From: Branchipolynoe longqiensis
Lineage: Eukaryota > Annelida > Polychaeta > Phyllodocida > Polynoidae
DNA length: 64,000 nucleotides
NCBI GenBank assembly: GCA_030323885.1
Contig: CM059186.1
Location: forward strand, 165,785,417 to 165,849,416
Direction of reading: 5' to 3'
A program made the position numbers and the translations under genes. Each line of letters begins with the position of its first letter. The stretch's first letter is position 1. This document shows positions 20,585 through 31,494 of the stretch, piece after piece. The notes under the pieces are model-generated. The model was not told the origin of the DNA and did not search any database. It worked only from the letters and a program-made list of their open reading frames with translations.

Positions 20585-21010
20585 CGGGGGTTAGATTAGG
20601 TGAAGGTGAGGGTAAGGGTGGGGGGGAGAGTGACGGTGAGGACGATGATGACGGTGAGGGTGACGGTGAGGATGAAGGTGAGGGTGAGGGTGAGGGTGAT
20701 GGTCTTGGTAATGGTGGGGGGGTGAGGGTGAGGTGGGGGGAGTTGGAGAGTGGCGGTGAAGGTGCGGGGTGAGGGTGAGGGTGTGGGTGAGGGTGAGGGT
20801 GGGTGAGAGTGAGGGTGGGTGAGGGTGAGGGTGAGGGTGAGGGTGAGGCTGTGGGTGAGGATGTGGATGAGCTGGGGGTAGGTGGAGAGTTCCGGTGAAG
20901 GTGAGGGTGAGGGCAAGGGTGAGGGTGAGGGTGAGGGTAAAGTGGGGGGGATGGTGAGTGGCAGTGAAGGTGAGGGTGAAGGTGAGGGTGAAGTGGGAGG
21001 GGAGGTGGAG
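20585..21010. repeat. (GGTGAG)n hexamer array
   Basis: GAGGGTGAGGGTGAGGG repeats with interspersed variants. Four closely spaced GGG tracts recur many times, so the plus strand can form G-quadruplexes. The complement PHPHPHP frames are shadows. Confidence 0.92.
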
Positions 21011-21387
21011 AGTGGCAGACCACGCCCAGCCCCCCCCCCCTCCCCGCTCCCTCCCCCCCCACTCCACTCTTCCCGTTCCCCGCTACCCTTGACCTCACCC
21101 CCATCCCCGACCCCCACATCCCCACTCAACGCCCCGGCGTGTATTAATGGCCGCTGCCCGTTCTTACCTTGATGAAATAATCACGAGCAACTGTTGCTGG
21201 CATGGGCAGCAGCACTGGCCACGTGACCGAGAGTGCTTGGGTACTGGAGGAGAGAGTCGATTGGAGCCTGCGGCCACCCTTCAGTGGTAGGTCACCGGGA
21301 GGTCAGCGAGAGGTCAGCGAGAGGTCAGCGAACAAGGACTACTGAAGGTGTCTTTGTCTGTGTGTGTGTGTTTATCAGGGGTGGAGT

Positions 21388-21578
21388 TGTTGTTTGTTGG
21401 GGATTGCGACCCTAGCAACACTGACGGTCACATCAGGACGAGTACCGACTTCTGACAGTGCGCAGTTATTGCGAAGTTATAAGGCTGCGTCACTGGAAGA
21501 CCAGGCCGCCGGCAATCATTAGGCGATATCCTACTCAGTCATATGATCCTGAGGCAGACCAAACCGGTTCTTGGACCG
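21388..21578 (-). mobile_element. SINE-A 3' part
   Basis: Tail (CCTAGCAACACTGACGGTCA) and part of the body are present. The head and the GGCAAGGACTGG region beyond TTCTTGGACC are missing. Confidence 0.7.
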
Positions 21579-21814
21579 TCAGAGTAAGTATAAAATATAG
21601 AACTCAAACTCATTCAGGGATGTAGCTTTAAAGTAGGATTCCATAGATAAAGCAGTTGCTGTGAATACACCGACGACGGAGTAGCACTAGCAGTAGTAAA
21701 TATAGACGCATGCAATAAACCGGAAGTGCAGAACCCGAGCTGGGCAATAGAGGAGGCAGCAGAGTGGTGGTGAAGAAGAGGTTGCTAGCATTAAGGAAGC
21801 AGACGGGCGCTAAG

Positions 21815-22157
21815 CTTGTTTGTTTGTTTGTTGTTGTTTTACGTCCTAGCAACATCTAAGGTCATATCAGGGGGGATACCGACTTGTGACAGTGTGCACT
21901 CATGGCGACTTTATAGTGCTGCCCCACTGGAAGACCAGACCGCCAGCACCATGACCTGATATCTGACTCAGTCATATTATCCTGACACTGAGCTACCCAG
22001 TCCTTGTCCTATCCTAATAATGCCGAGCACCAGGCTAGGAATCGACAAGTCCCAATTTTTAAGTCATCGGTTTGACTCGACCCAGGTTCGAACACACGAC
22101 CCCACGATCTACTAACACGGAAGACGGATGCTCTAACTCAAATGGCCATCCCGTCTG
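21815..22157 (-). mobile_element. SINE-A, full length with likely target duplication
   Basis: It runs from TTGTTTGTTTGTTGTTGTTT at the left to a head reading CAGACGGGATGGCCATTTGA on the complement. The flanks GGCGCTAAG and GAGCGTTAAG look like a slightly diverged 8-9-bp target duplication. Confidence 0.85.
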
Positions 22158-22344
22158 AGCGTTAAGTAGTGTCCGCAGTCAGCACCAAATAGACAGCCAA
22201 CAGAACACACATAAAATCGTGTATTTGTTATTGGTCAAACTATCAGCGGGAGCGGTGGCCGAGTCCTATTTACCGTCTCTAGTATAATCATTAGATTATT
22301 TACCATGTATGAATGGTCAAATATTTAAAAATAATTCCGGTGCC

Positions 22345-22612
22345 AGTGCGGTTCCAGCGCACGTTAGGTACACGAACAGCCGGTGGTGGCGCCATCGGTC
22401 GCATCACGGAGGTACAGGAAGGTGGACATAGTAACCTGGTAACAACGGTGCAGAAATGATATTATATTAATAATAATACAGAATTATATCACAATTATAA
22501 CGAATAGTTCCCTTCCACGCCTTTATACTCGCATAATACGATATACATCACATATTTAAGCATATACATCACATATTTAACCATATTTAAGCATACATAT
22601 TTAAGCATATAT
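22345..22612 (+). mobile_element. family H (TA-flanked element), copy 1
   Basis: It shares GGTGGTGGCGCCA near its start and CCCTTCCACGCCTTTATACT, CGCATAAT, ATACATCACATAT at its end with copies at 42056, 43072, 53878 and 61640. All lie next to TA-rich DNA. No reading frame or clear inverted repeats were found. Confidence 0.55.
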
Positions 22613-22614
22613 GT

Positions 22615-22950
22615 GGAGTGGGACGTAGCTCAGACGGTAGAGTGTTCACCTGTGAAGGCATGAGTCATCATATCGATCCTACTCAGTGGGTCCATTTGCA
22701 GTTTGACCTATTTTCAGTTCCAACCAGTGGTCCACAACTGGGTCATCAAATGCTGTGGTATGTGCTCTCCTGTCTGGGGGAAAGTGCACATAAAAGACCC
22801 ATTGATGCTTATCGGAAAGAGTAGCCTATGTGGCAGTGGGTTTCCTCCAAAGAAATATGTCAGAATGACCATATGTTTGATGTCCAATAGCCAATGATAT
22901 GAAAATCAATATGCTCCAGAGGCGTCGTTAAATAAAAGAAGCTTTGTTTA
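22615..22950 (+). mobile_element. SINE-B, mollusc-type tRNA SINE
   Basis: A tRNA-like head (GGGACGTAGCTCAGACGGTA with GAGTGTTCACCTG) leads into TGTGCTCTCCTGTCTGGGGG, ATAAAAGACCCATTGATGCT and a 3' end GGCGTCGTTAAATAAAAGAA. I know this arrangement from widespread mollusc SINEs, and it is the main taxonomic hint in the window. The B box is decayed, so the copy is inactive. Confidence 0.75.
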
Positions 22951-23034
22951 TACTGTCGAGAGATGCATATATATTCATATATGTGCATGTACATATAATA
23001 TTGCGCTGGAGACTGGCCAAGCTACTTCAGTACC

Positions 23035-23175
23035 GGCAGGAGAGTCGGTGAATCTCGGCCAATAACCGTAAACACACAGGCAGTAATTACCGTATTTGCG
23101 CGCCGAGCACTCCGCGTTAGTAGATGTTGGCGACTGTCATTAAATCCGTGATTACCGACGAGGTCTCCGTATCGA
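23035..23175. promoter_or_regulatory. unique GC-balanced block with TAATTA and E2F-like words
   Basis: GGCAGTAATTACCG, TTTGCGCGCC and GTCATTAAATCCGTGATTAC sit in non-repetitive DNA between a SINE and GT repeats. They resemble homeodomain and E2F binding words. No frame is convincing, so I suggest a conserved non-coding element at low confidence. Confidence 0.22.
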
Positions 23176-23565
23176 CTCCCCCCATGTGATATGTACATGA
23201 GGGTGTGGGTGTGGGTGTGGGTGGGTGGGTGCTGGTGGGGTGTCGATGCGGTCAGTAAGTGGTTCTGTCTACTGTTGACGTGAGACCTTGGCATTTAACT
23301 GCGGAAGGCGTTGTGAGTGGCGACTGCAGCGGTTAGCAGAGCGTCCAGGGACGCGGGAGGACAAGGTCACATCAGAAGTCAAGCGCGCATCGTCTGAGCC
23401 TAGAATGGTGCCTAGAATGTATATATACATAAATAAGAGTTAATGAGGTGTATATATAGAGTGAGGTACATATATATATATAACGGGTAATGAGGTGGAC
23501 ACACCGCTATATGTATGTATATATACCAGTATGTACACCTATATGCATATATATAGATACAGTCA

Positions 23566-23724
23566 AAATTCCGTCGGCAATGAAGCTAACCGGCGCGTTC
23601 GAAACGGCCGGAAGCGCCCAGCTTGGTGCGAACGGGCCCGGATGCGGACCAAGGTTGCGCAACGGAACGTCCGGCTCACACGAAATAGCACAACTTGCAT
23701 CGCCGCCGGAGACAATAACTACAT
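23566..23724 (-). other. unique CpG-rich block, possibly exonic
   Basis: About 155 bases of unique CpG-rich DNA precede a GT array. The complement reads without stops as YVVIVSGGDASCAISCEPDV and onward to SFIADGILT, then meets a GTATCT donor-like word. The plus strand is also open from ATG at 23581 (MKLTGAFETAGSAQ). High GC keeps both open, so strand and coding status are undecided. Confidence 0.22.
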
Positions 23725-24240
23725 ATTGCGGTGTAGGGTGGGTGGTGTGGTATGTGGGATGGTGTGGATGGTGTGGGGTGGGGTGGTGTGGGGTGTGGGG
23801 GGTGGGGTGGGGTAAGGTGGTGTGGGGTGTGGGGTGTGGTGGTGGTGTGGGGTGTGAGGTGTGGTGGGGTGTGGAGTGGTGTGGGGTGTGAGGTGTGTGG
23901 TGGGTGGTGTGGGGTAGTGTGGGGTTTGGGTTGTGGTGGGGTGGTGGGGTGGGTTTGGTGTGGGGTTAGTGTGGGGGTTTGGGGTGTGGGGTGGGGTGGG
24001 GTGTGGAGTGGTGTGGGGTTTGGGGTGAGGGGTGGGGTGAGGTGTGGGGTGGTGTGGGGTTTGGCATGTGGTGGGGTGTGGGGTTGGGTGTGGTGTGGGG
24101 TAGTGTGGGGTTTGGGGTGTGGGGTGGGGTGTGGTGTGGGGTGGCGGTGGGGTGTGGAGTGGTGTGGGGTTTGGGGTTTGGGGTGGGGTGTGGTGGTGTG
24201 GGGTGGGGGTGGGGTGTGGAGTGGTGTGGGTGGTGAGAGT
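23725..24240. repeat. GGGGTGTGG-rich array
   Basis: Degenerate GTGGGGTGTGG/GGGGTTTGGGGTG sequence has virtually only G and T on the plus strand. It offers many four-G-tract combinations (quadruplex potential). Tryptophan/glycine and histidine/proline frames on both strands are shadows. Confidence 0.92.
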
Positions 24241-24889
24241 TATCGGGTCGAGGACAGGGCTAATCAAATGGTGTCGCGCAGTAGAGAGATTGAGCGTTTC
24301 AGCGAGCGGTTGAATAAAAATGATCGTCGTTGTTGCATTGGCAGAGTAACAGTTGCATTGGATAGAGTAACAGTGGTAGAGTGTGGCATGGGATTAAAGC
24401 ACACGCCACGTTCAACGGTTGGATGGTGAGGATGGTGCAGATAATGTGGAAGTAGCGTGGGCGGTGCTGCTGGGGGTGGTGGTGGTGGTGGTGGTGGTGG
24501 AGGCTAGCACTGAGAGGTGGTGGTGATGAGACGGTCAGTTTAGGGTCAATATGCAACCATTGCCTCGATTGAAGCCGCACGCCCGATGGATTAACTGGTC
24601 GGTACGTGGTGTGGTGGAGGGGGATGGTACACGTGGGGATGAGTGGGTGGCGGAGGGAAGGGGGACCAAGTATTGACACACCGGAACTGCCTGCAGGAGC
24701 GGACCGTGTATGTTTGGACAAGAGAGACACATGACATCCAGGGTAGCACGCTACATGTGGTTATTCATCCATTGTGTAGCTGTAAATACTAGGTCTCCAT
24801 AAAGTATAGTTGAATCCTCTCCTCCAACTAATACATTTACCACTCGTCGTGGTCACCAGTTTTCTAGAATGGCTAAAACTCAAATCTGT
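24241..24889. other. mostly unique stretch with small repeats
   Basis: GTTGCATTGG[C/A]AGAGTAACA is tandemly doubled at 24334-24375 and (GGT)n lies at 24476-24505. The piece 24535-24620 looks unique and balanced in composition. No gene is supported. Confidence 0.6.
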
Positions 24890-25400
24890 GGTTGGGTAGG
24901 CAGGCTATAGTGAAATCAATACAGACAAAGAGAAAGGAAGAGTATAAAGTGTGAAAGAAGAGAGAAAGTCAAGCCTTCTGGTTTATTATTTATATGGTAC
25001 ATGGGTTCATTGTAGAGTATCACCCCCACCCTTTTCCTGCAATGAGAAACAAGCATTCTTAGCTCTACCAATCGGGATCCAGTATTCCTGGTCCCCATGG
25101 TTACCAGTGATCTGCCCACCACCACCAAGCTGTGTGGCTCCCCTGGCCACCACCTGCCTTGAGCCTGAGTGTGGTGATCCTACCAAGCAGAGGTGGGAGG
25201 GGGTAGGCTCTGAGTGCCCCTTACACACAGCCCTGCCAGCACCACTATGTCTATTCACATCTCACTCAGGCACCACCTGCACCTACATATACACATACAT
25301 GCACCTGGTCATGTATACCCGATCAGTAATAGAACATTTGCATTCCCCTCAATGCCGTGAATCGGAATATTTTACATAGCATTGCGGTTCTGAAATAAGG
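24890..25400 (+). mobile_element. family B dispersed repeat, copy 1
   Basis: This ~500-bp unit reappears inverted at 47330-48330 (split by a MITE) and in part at 32268-32375. Shared words include GGCAGGCTATAGTGAAATCA, GAAACAAGCATTCTTAG and GCCTTGAGCCTGAGTGTGGT. No transposase or RT is recognisable, and the open frames it contains are not conserved between copies. Confidence 0.6.
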
Positions 25401-25876
25401 AAGTCCATTATTATAACATGTTATGAATACTAATTCATTAGAAGGATTGCCATGGCATAAGCAGTAGAGAAATACCCTATATACCTACAGTTTCTAGCTG
25501 TTTGGTCCTAGTTGTTTTATATGGTTGCAATATATCGAAATAACAGTAATTTAATTGAAATTCTAATCTCTATGAGTGAATTTTTTTTTTTTCTTTTTTC
25601 CTTTTTAGCCATGGTTAATATTGTTCACCCCACACAAGGCGACCAAACATAAACTTCTCCAGTAACGCAAGGTCAAATACAATGGTCTGTCCAGACATTT
25701 CCTCAGCCCCTGCCCTTCCAATAGGCCCCAACGCTCAAACCACAGCTACCTATTTCCTCTTGCCTCAAAATACTACATCCTTTAGCCATGGTTTAATTTT
25801 CCTGAATGCCCACACCCAAACCCCCACAATGAGTTGTTCAGGTGTGTGTTTCTAGTTATCTTCTTTCTCCCTGTCT
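25401..25876. other. no gene seen
   Basis: AT-rich sequence with a T-rich run at 25581-25607 followed by AGCCATGG. The ATG frame stops after twelve codons, so I do not call an exon. Confidence 0.6.
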
Positions 25877-25916
25877 CTCGATATATATATAATTATATAT
25901 GGTCAGCTGGCTTTCT

Positions 25917-25966
<50 letters not shown>

Positions 25967-25990
25967 GGAGTGTATATATATATATATCAG
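25877..25990. repeat. (AT)n microsatellite
   Basis: Long uninterrupted ATATAT at 25918-25961, with shorter runs on both sides. Confidence 0.95.
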
Positions 25991-26800
25991 GAGTATAGAT
26001 ATCTGTAGACTTCCCCATCCCCTCTGCTCCACACACATACACCTAAACATTTTCCTCTCTATACCAATGCAGTCATCTCTTCCCGGGCGACATGCGCACG
26101 CGCAGGTGCGCAAGTGCAGGCTCACACAGACGCACACGTACGCACACGTGCACGCGTATGCGTACGCGCCGGGCTGCCTCCTGTTTCCGGGTGCAAAAGT
26201 TCTCGTTGAATTAGTGTGTGTGTGTGGGGGGGGGGTGCGGCTGTCCTTCCCTGAGGCTGTGAAGGAGTGATGGTTTGCATGTTTCGCCTCCCCTCCCCTT
26301 CCACCATTACCCCGACCATACGCCATCCCTACCCCCACCATACCCCACACCTCCCCACCCTCCCCACCCCTTCCCGATCCCTTGGCCAGGACTATAAGGA
26401 GCTGCAATGCTTTGACACAATAGAGCCCTAAAACGGAGGTCCGACGATTTGCTCCCTCCCCCTCCCACACACACACCCCTACCCGGCACCCGCCCACCAT
26501 CCCACCAACCCAGCACTACCCCAACCATACACACACAACCACCTCAGTGTGGGGTCACTCTCCACAAAGGGGTGTCCGGTATGAACAGGAACGCGGGCGG
26601 AGCTGGGGACGTCAGCGAGGATGTCGGAGGATGGTGGGGCGGTTAGGGGGGGGGGGGGGAGGAGTGGAAGAGAAGCGGGGTCGGAGTGGGGTGTGTGTGC
26701 ACGTGCCGAGGGTGTACGCGAGGCCGGAGTGGCCAGGCGTAAGCCTTGCGACCAATTCTGGTAACATGATGTAGCCTACATTAAACACAATATATCCATA
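25991..26800. other. low-complexity mosaic, no gene
   Basis: CA/CG alternation (26095-26170), a G10 run (26226-26236), C-rich sequence (26290-26540) and G-rich sequence (26640-26700). Frames on both strands overlap and are compositionally driven. Confidence 0.7.
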
Positions 26801-27240
26801 TCATAGCTCTCTTAACATCTTTACTTCAATCATTAACCATGAAAACACAGGTCTAGACACCATGTTTGTCACATTACCATGCATAGTTCCGAAAATACAT
26901 GTATTGAAGAATTGATGATTTTTGGTAATGGCAGCCCTAATTTGCATGTTTAGAAGATTGTCCAGGGTTGTCATGAGGACAACCATGCTGCAATGTACTA
27001 GGGGACCCAGGAGAGTGTCAATCCAACAAAACACATTGTACTGTAGAACATTCATAGGTTGTTATTATGTATTGGTAAATGGACTATGCCCCCAGTTGCC
27101 TGCACCCCTCGGCACATTTACCAGCTTTAAATTCCACTCTGTTAGTAGCACAGTTGAGCCTCCACCAGCCCTGTCTGTTCTTTGTAGGGTAATCCCAGCC
27201 GGGGCGAAGTAAGCGTAATGCAATAACTAGGGGCTGTCGA
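26801..27240. other. unique stretch, overlapping weak frames
   Basis: Frames of about 85-95 codons are open on both strands over the same DNA (complement MNVLQYNVFCWIDTLLG; plus MVMAALICMFRRLSR). They contradict each other and match nothing I know, so no gene is called. Confidence 0.4.
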
Positions 27241-27264
27241 AGCAGGTGCTCAGCCCGCACACGG

Positions 27265-27350
27265 AGGTGTTTGTGAGTGTGTGGGTGTGTGGGCGTGTGG
27301 GTGTGGGTGTGAGTGTGTGGGTTTTAGTGTGCGTGTGAATGTATGGGTGG
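27265..27350. repeat. GTGTGG microsatellite
   Basis: GTGTGTGGGTGTGTGGGCGTG-like repeat. Confidence 0.85.
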
Positions 27351-27379
27351 GCGCCGACTGAAGCTCTCTGTCAGAGGAA

Positions 27380-28080
27380 CGAAAGTCAATGTAGGACAAC
27401 ATAATGGTGCTGTCACATTACGATGCTTCTCACCAACGCGCGTCGACGTATGTGATTTTTTGGTGGAACATCAGGATACGTCAGGAAGTGTTACGCACGT
27501 GTTAGGCATGCGTTGGTATTCGTTGATGGACAGTGACGGTCGGCGACGGTTGGTGGTGCAAATCAGGGTATCGGCGAAGTTTTGTGCTTGCACAAAACTT
27601 TCGACGTGCGACAACGGGCCGGTGCTAAAATTATGGCGATGTTAGGGGCGCGTCGAGATACGTTAAACGCTCTGGAATAACATTATGCGAATGCTAGGCA
27701 CATGCCGCGCATGTGTGAGGCTCGTTGTGTCAAACTGTTGCTTTGTTTGTTTGTTGTTGTTTTATGTTCTAGCAACATCTAAGGTCATAACAGGACAGTG
27801 AGCCAAACCTTTTTAGTTTTTTTCCTCACGCGTTGATATACGTTACCACAACGTCGGCTGCATGCTACCAACACGTTGTGCTGACGTCAAACTTTTTCCC
27901 ACCACGCTGATAAGTTTGATGTTTCTCGACCTTTTTGTGCATTGGTGGCGCACCGGCGAGAAGCATCATCATGTGACAGGGCCATTACAACAACATTCCT
28001 CCAACGTGCCTCTAACGTATCTCGACGTACGCCTAACGTAGGCGTAACGTAAGCACCCATGCGTTGTCCTACGTCGAAAG
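27380..28080. mobile_element. family F inverted-repeat element, ~700 bp
   Basis: The left part contains AATGGTGCTGTCACATTACG (27402) and the right part its near complement AATGTGACAG-type sequence (27950-27990, CATCATGTGACAGGGCCATT). An outer pair, GTAGGACAAC and GTTGTCCTAC, lies near the two ends. The interior is rich in TACGT/ACGTTA words. A relative ends at 52133. A 56-bp SINE-A tail sits in the middle. No transposase is seen, so it is a non-autonomous DNA element. Confidence 0.5.
27743..27798 (-). mobile_element. SINE-A tail fragment inside family F element
   Basis: TTGTTTGTTGTTGTTTTATG then TTCTAGCAACATCTAAGGTC only. It is an extremely 5'-truncated copy located near the centre of the inverted-repeat element, hence younger than it. 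Confidence 0.75.
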
Positions 28081-28084
28081 TGCG

Positions 28085-28745
28085 TGTATGGGTGTATGTA
28101 GGTATTAGTGTGAGTGGAAGTTTGTGTGGGTATCAGTGTATGTAGGTGTTAGTGTGCGTGGAAGTGTGTGTTTGGGTGAGTGTGTACATGTATGTAGGTG
28201 TTAGTTTGAGTGGAAGCGTGTGTGTGGGTATCAGTTTATGTAGGTGTTAGTGTGTGTGGAAGTGTATGTTTGGGTCAGTGCGTGGGTGTATGTAGGTGTT
28301 AGTGTGTGAGGCATTGTGTGTTTGGGTGAATGTGTTGGTGGGTGTATGTGTTAGTGTGAGTGAAAGTGTGTGTATGTGTGAGTGTGTAGGTGTATGCAGG
28401 TGTTAGTGTGAGTGGAAGTGTGTGTTTGGGTGAATGTGTGGGTGTATGTAAGTGTGTGAGGCATTGTGTAGGTGTTAGTGTGAGTGAAAGTGTGTGTATG
28501 TGTGAGTGTGTAGGTAGGTGTATGCAGGTGGTAGTGTGAGTGGAAGTGTGTGTTTGGGTGAATGTGTGGGTGTATGTAGGTGTCAGTGGGTGAGGCATTG
28601 TGTAGGTGTTATTGTGAGTGAAAGTGTGTGTATGTGTGAGTGTGTAGGTGTATGCAGGTGGTAGTGTGAGTGGAAGTGTGTGTTTGGGTGAATGTGTGGG
28701 TGTATCTAGGTGTTAGTGTGTGAGGCATTGTGTGTTGGGTGAATG
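28085..28745. repeat. degenerate GTGT minisatellite (~55-60 bp)
   Basis: GTGTATGTAGGTGTTAGTGT followed by GAGTGGAAGTGTGTGTTTGG recurs about ten times with length variation. Complement THTHTLTLTPT frames are shadows. Confidence 0.85.
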
Positions 28746-28894
28746 TAAACCCAGACTATGCAGACACAACCCTGCCTAGAAAATTATCTAAGACACCCCC
28801 TACATTAAAATGCATACACTGAATAGATATGCTGCCCAGATATATACCACACACTCTTAATGAACTGAATCTAATAACAATATTTTATTATCTT

Positions 28895-29202
28895 AAGATT
28901 GTTCTTGTAATTAAATAGTGTAAATGACTGAAGTTAAGCATGGCCAGAAGACCAGTGCCTCGGAGCTGAAAATAAGACCGTAATCAGCTGACTAAAAATG
29001 GCTACCCACACAAATACATTCTTATCTATATCTCACCACCCAGCTTTGTTAGGATTGTTCTGGTAATTAAATAGTGTAAATTACTGAAGTTAAATCATGG
29101 CCGGAAGACCAGTGCCTCGGCACTGAAAATAACACTGTATTGAGATGAATAAAAATGCTTACAAAAAAAAAAAGTATTATCTATATCTCGCCACCCAGCC
29201 AA
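28895..29202. repeat. tandem duplication of ~152 bp
   Basis: GATTGTTCTTGTAATTAAAT...CACCACCCAGC (from 28897) is repeated from about 29051 with ~90 percent similarity, each unit ending in TATCTATATCTC[A/G]CCACCCAGC. No coding signal is present. Confidence 0.75.
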
Positions 29203-29373
29203 TCGCTATGGGCCACCCCCCACCCCCCACTTCCACCCACTGCAGCGCTGAGGCATCTAATCACTGAGAGCTTCACACGCTTGTGTATAGCTAATCGCCA
29301 TCAGCATTCATGACATTCGCGCATCCACGCCCGTCTGCCTCATCAGCAGCAGCCTCCACCCTGGCGCCACTTC

Positions 29374-29435
29374 TCCTTATCTGCCCGGTATCTGCCCGGT
29401 ATCTGCCCGGTAGCTGCCCGGTATCTGCCCGCTAG
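29374..29435. repeat. 11-bp minisatellite TATCTGCCCGG
   Basis: About five units of TATCTGCCCGG with single changes. Confidence 0.9.
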
Positions 29436-29551
29436 TATCACCACACACCTCCTCCTGTGCGCCTGCTGCCCGCTATCACAGCTACAAATCTCAGCACCCA
29501 CAAACTTACCGTTTCTTTTCTCCCCATTGTAAGATGCTGTGTTGTTGACTT

Positions 29552-29850
29552 GTTGGTGTCCTCTGTGGCTTGGTGGTTAGAGTGTCAGACTTTCTTCTAG
29601 GTCGGAGTCCTAATCTGAAGGTTGGTGGTTCGATTCCCCATGTCATCACCTCAGCCACTCCGGATTTCCACCACTGTGTATAACTTACAGTGTCATCAAA
29701 GGCCAGTTGTTCTCATTCCATGTCTATGTGGTGTGGTAGGTTAAAATCCCTTGGGTCGGTAGAATTATATGCTTGGGCTTTCTATCAACCAACTGTCTAA
29801 TGGTGAAAACAAGACTTATCCTTGATAGGCAGTATAAATCTTCAAGCAAC
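29552..29850 (+). mobile_element. SINE-C, tRNA-like head
   Basis: The head GTCCTCTGTGGCTTGGTGGT with TAGAGTGTCAGAC (A box) and GGTGGTTCGATTCC (B box) has a long arm between the boxes. It is followed by a ~200-bp body ending CAAGCAACAAAAATATA. Only one copy is seen here, so SINE status rests on the head-plus-tail arrangement. A lone tRNA pseudogene is the alternative. Confidence 0.5.
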
Positions 29851-29915
29851 AAAAATATATAGTTTTTGTTTGTTTGTTTGTTGTTGTTGTTATTACATAC
29901 ATGCTATCCCATGAC

Positions 29916-30206
29916 CAACCTGATATGACTTTAGATTTTGTAGGATGTAAAACAACGACAACCAATCAACCACCCCCTATCCATGTATATACATTAGCAG
30001 ATTTTCCAAACTGCCTAGTTTTCTACGGTTGGGGGTTTGTTTTGTTTTGCCTATTAGGGTTTTCACACTAGCAACAGCAGGACGAGTGGCTTCCCGCTTG
30101 TGACAATGCACACTCACGGCGCCCTTATAAGTTATAGTGCTGCCCCAATGGGATACCATACCTCCATTTATTCCACTCATTCACATATTCCTGCGACTGA
30201 GCAAAC
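29916..30206. mobile_element. two SINE-A fragments in opposite orientation
   Basis: 29916-29968 is a plus-strand tail (CCTGATATGACTTTAGATTT ... GTAAAACAACGACAACC). 30065-30206 is a minus-strand body piece (CTAGCAACAGCAGGACGAG ... CTGCCCCAATGGGATACC). The latter variant also appears at 32888-32963, suggesting an old subfamily. Confidence 0.6.
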
Positions 30207-30473
30207 AAATAATAGCTTCACCTCAGCAATCCCATAACACAAGTCTGGGTGGCGAGAATTTAAAAAAAAAAAAAAAAATCGATGCTTTTATTCGGGCTGT
30301 GGGAATGGAACCCACTACCTCTCATCTGGTGCAATGGTGCTGGCAGGGAGATAATAAGAGCGAAACCATGCATTATTTGGCGTGATGGTGATATCATTCA
30401 GTCACAGACGGGGCCCGCCCGAAGCCATTCTCTCGCCCTGCAAATATAACACGAGATATAATGAGCGTGTCGG

Positions 30474-30498
30474 TGACGTAATCTGCGCTATGACGTAA
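30474..30498. promoter_or_regulatory. paired TGACGTAA sites in a CpG-rich unique block
   Basis: TGACGTAA occurs at 30474-30481 and 30491-30498, 17 bases apart, inside a unique CpG-containing stretch (30395-30640). CREB/ATF or PAR-bZIP proteins bind this word. The complement is open over the block, but I see no start or splice support. Confidence 0.3.
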
Positions 30499-30794
30499 CA
30501 CCGCCCGCCCCGGGGCTAATGGCCGCCTGTCGGTGCGCATCTGAAGGCAGTCTGGACTGGGGCGGAAAGGCCTTCCTGATCTGTTAATGGTGACTCTGGT
30601 CGACAGACGCCACCCCTTATTAGGACACAAGCAGGTGTCCATCTCATTTTAGTCATTGAGTTAAATATGCACGTCTACCTCATTCAACGTGTCCTTCCTA
30701 CTCCTACTGGTGTTTGGGACGCACCAAGGCAGCATTGCAAATCAACAATAAGAGAGATGCAGCCAGTCGTTTCATTTAATGGAGGTATCATAAC

Positions 30795-31168
30795 TGGTGG
30801 TAATCAAAGCTGCATTGGCTAATGTAAACACCGAATTTGCAAAACCAAACCATATATCTCGATCTGATCCTACGTATCTAAGTCAGGTACTGGTGCACTT
30901 GTGGGGCATTTGTTGCGGCGTCGAAGGGCCATACTATGTCAATTCTGCTGAACCTGTTACTCCTGAAGCATATGGTGCCAGAATCTTTATGTGCGGACCG
31001 AAATTGATCGTACATTTATTGGTCTCAAATATCTACACAAAATTAGCTATTTATAATCAAAGTTACTCCAAGATGTCATAAGACAAATTATAACGATCTA
31101 CCAAATATGTTAATATCAAAATATGAGAGAAACTCAAAAGCATTGGATCATGCAACTTTAAAGCAATA
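30795..31168 (+). mobile_element. MITE-D, near full length
   Basis: It runs from AATCAAAGCTGCATTGGCTA to GGATCATGCAACTTTAAAGC, with related inverted ends and the family interior (TGCACTTGTGGGGCATTTGT, CCTGTTACTCCTGAAGCATA, CCGAAATTGATCGTACATTT). Confidence 0.7.
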
Positions 31169-31494
31169 AGAAATAGTGATATTAATATTAGGTTAGTTTT
31201 AAAAATGTCCATGTAACATCATTGAAGATGAGAGCAATACTCATCACGATGCTAATAATATAAGAACAGTATAATTGTGATGTTAGTACTGTTAATACGA
31301 CGGTTATTGTACTTGTGATGCAAACAATAAAACAAAGAGATTAATGTGAGAGAGCGAGCCTAAGAATACAACGAGCGTGCATACAAATAAAAACATGAAC
31401 AATAAGCATAGAAATAGGTCCCCGTGTGGATTAATGGAAGGAAAATTACATATCTTGAATACAAATTGCAATCGTTTGAATGATCAGAGTGATC
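31169..31494. other. no gene seen
   Basis: AT-rich unique sequence between two transposable elements; nothing recognisable. Confidence 0.6.

Noticed and set aside
23719..24429. Complement and plus frames over the GGGGTGT array (182 and 225 codons)
   Set aside because: Two-letter composition removes stops on both strands; no domain-like segments.
25581..25650. T-rich tract followed by AGCCATGG that looks like a splice acceptor plus start
   Set aside because: The frame stops after twelve codons and there is no donor.
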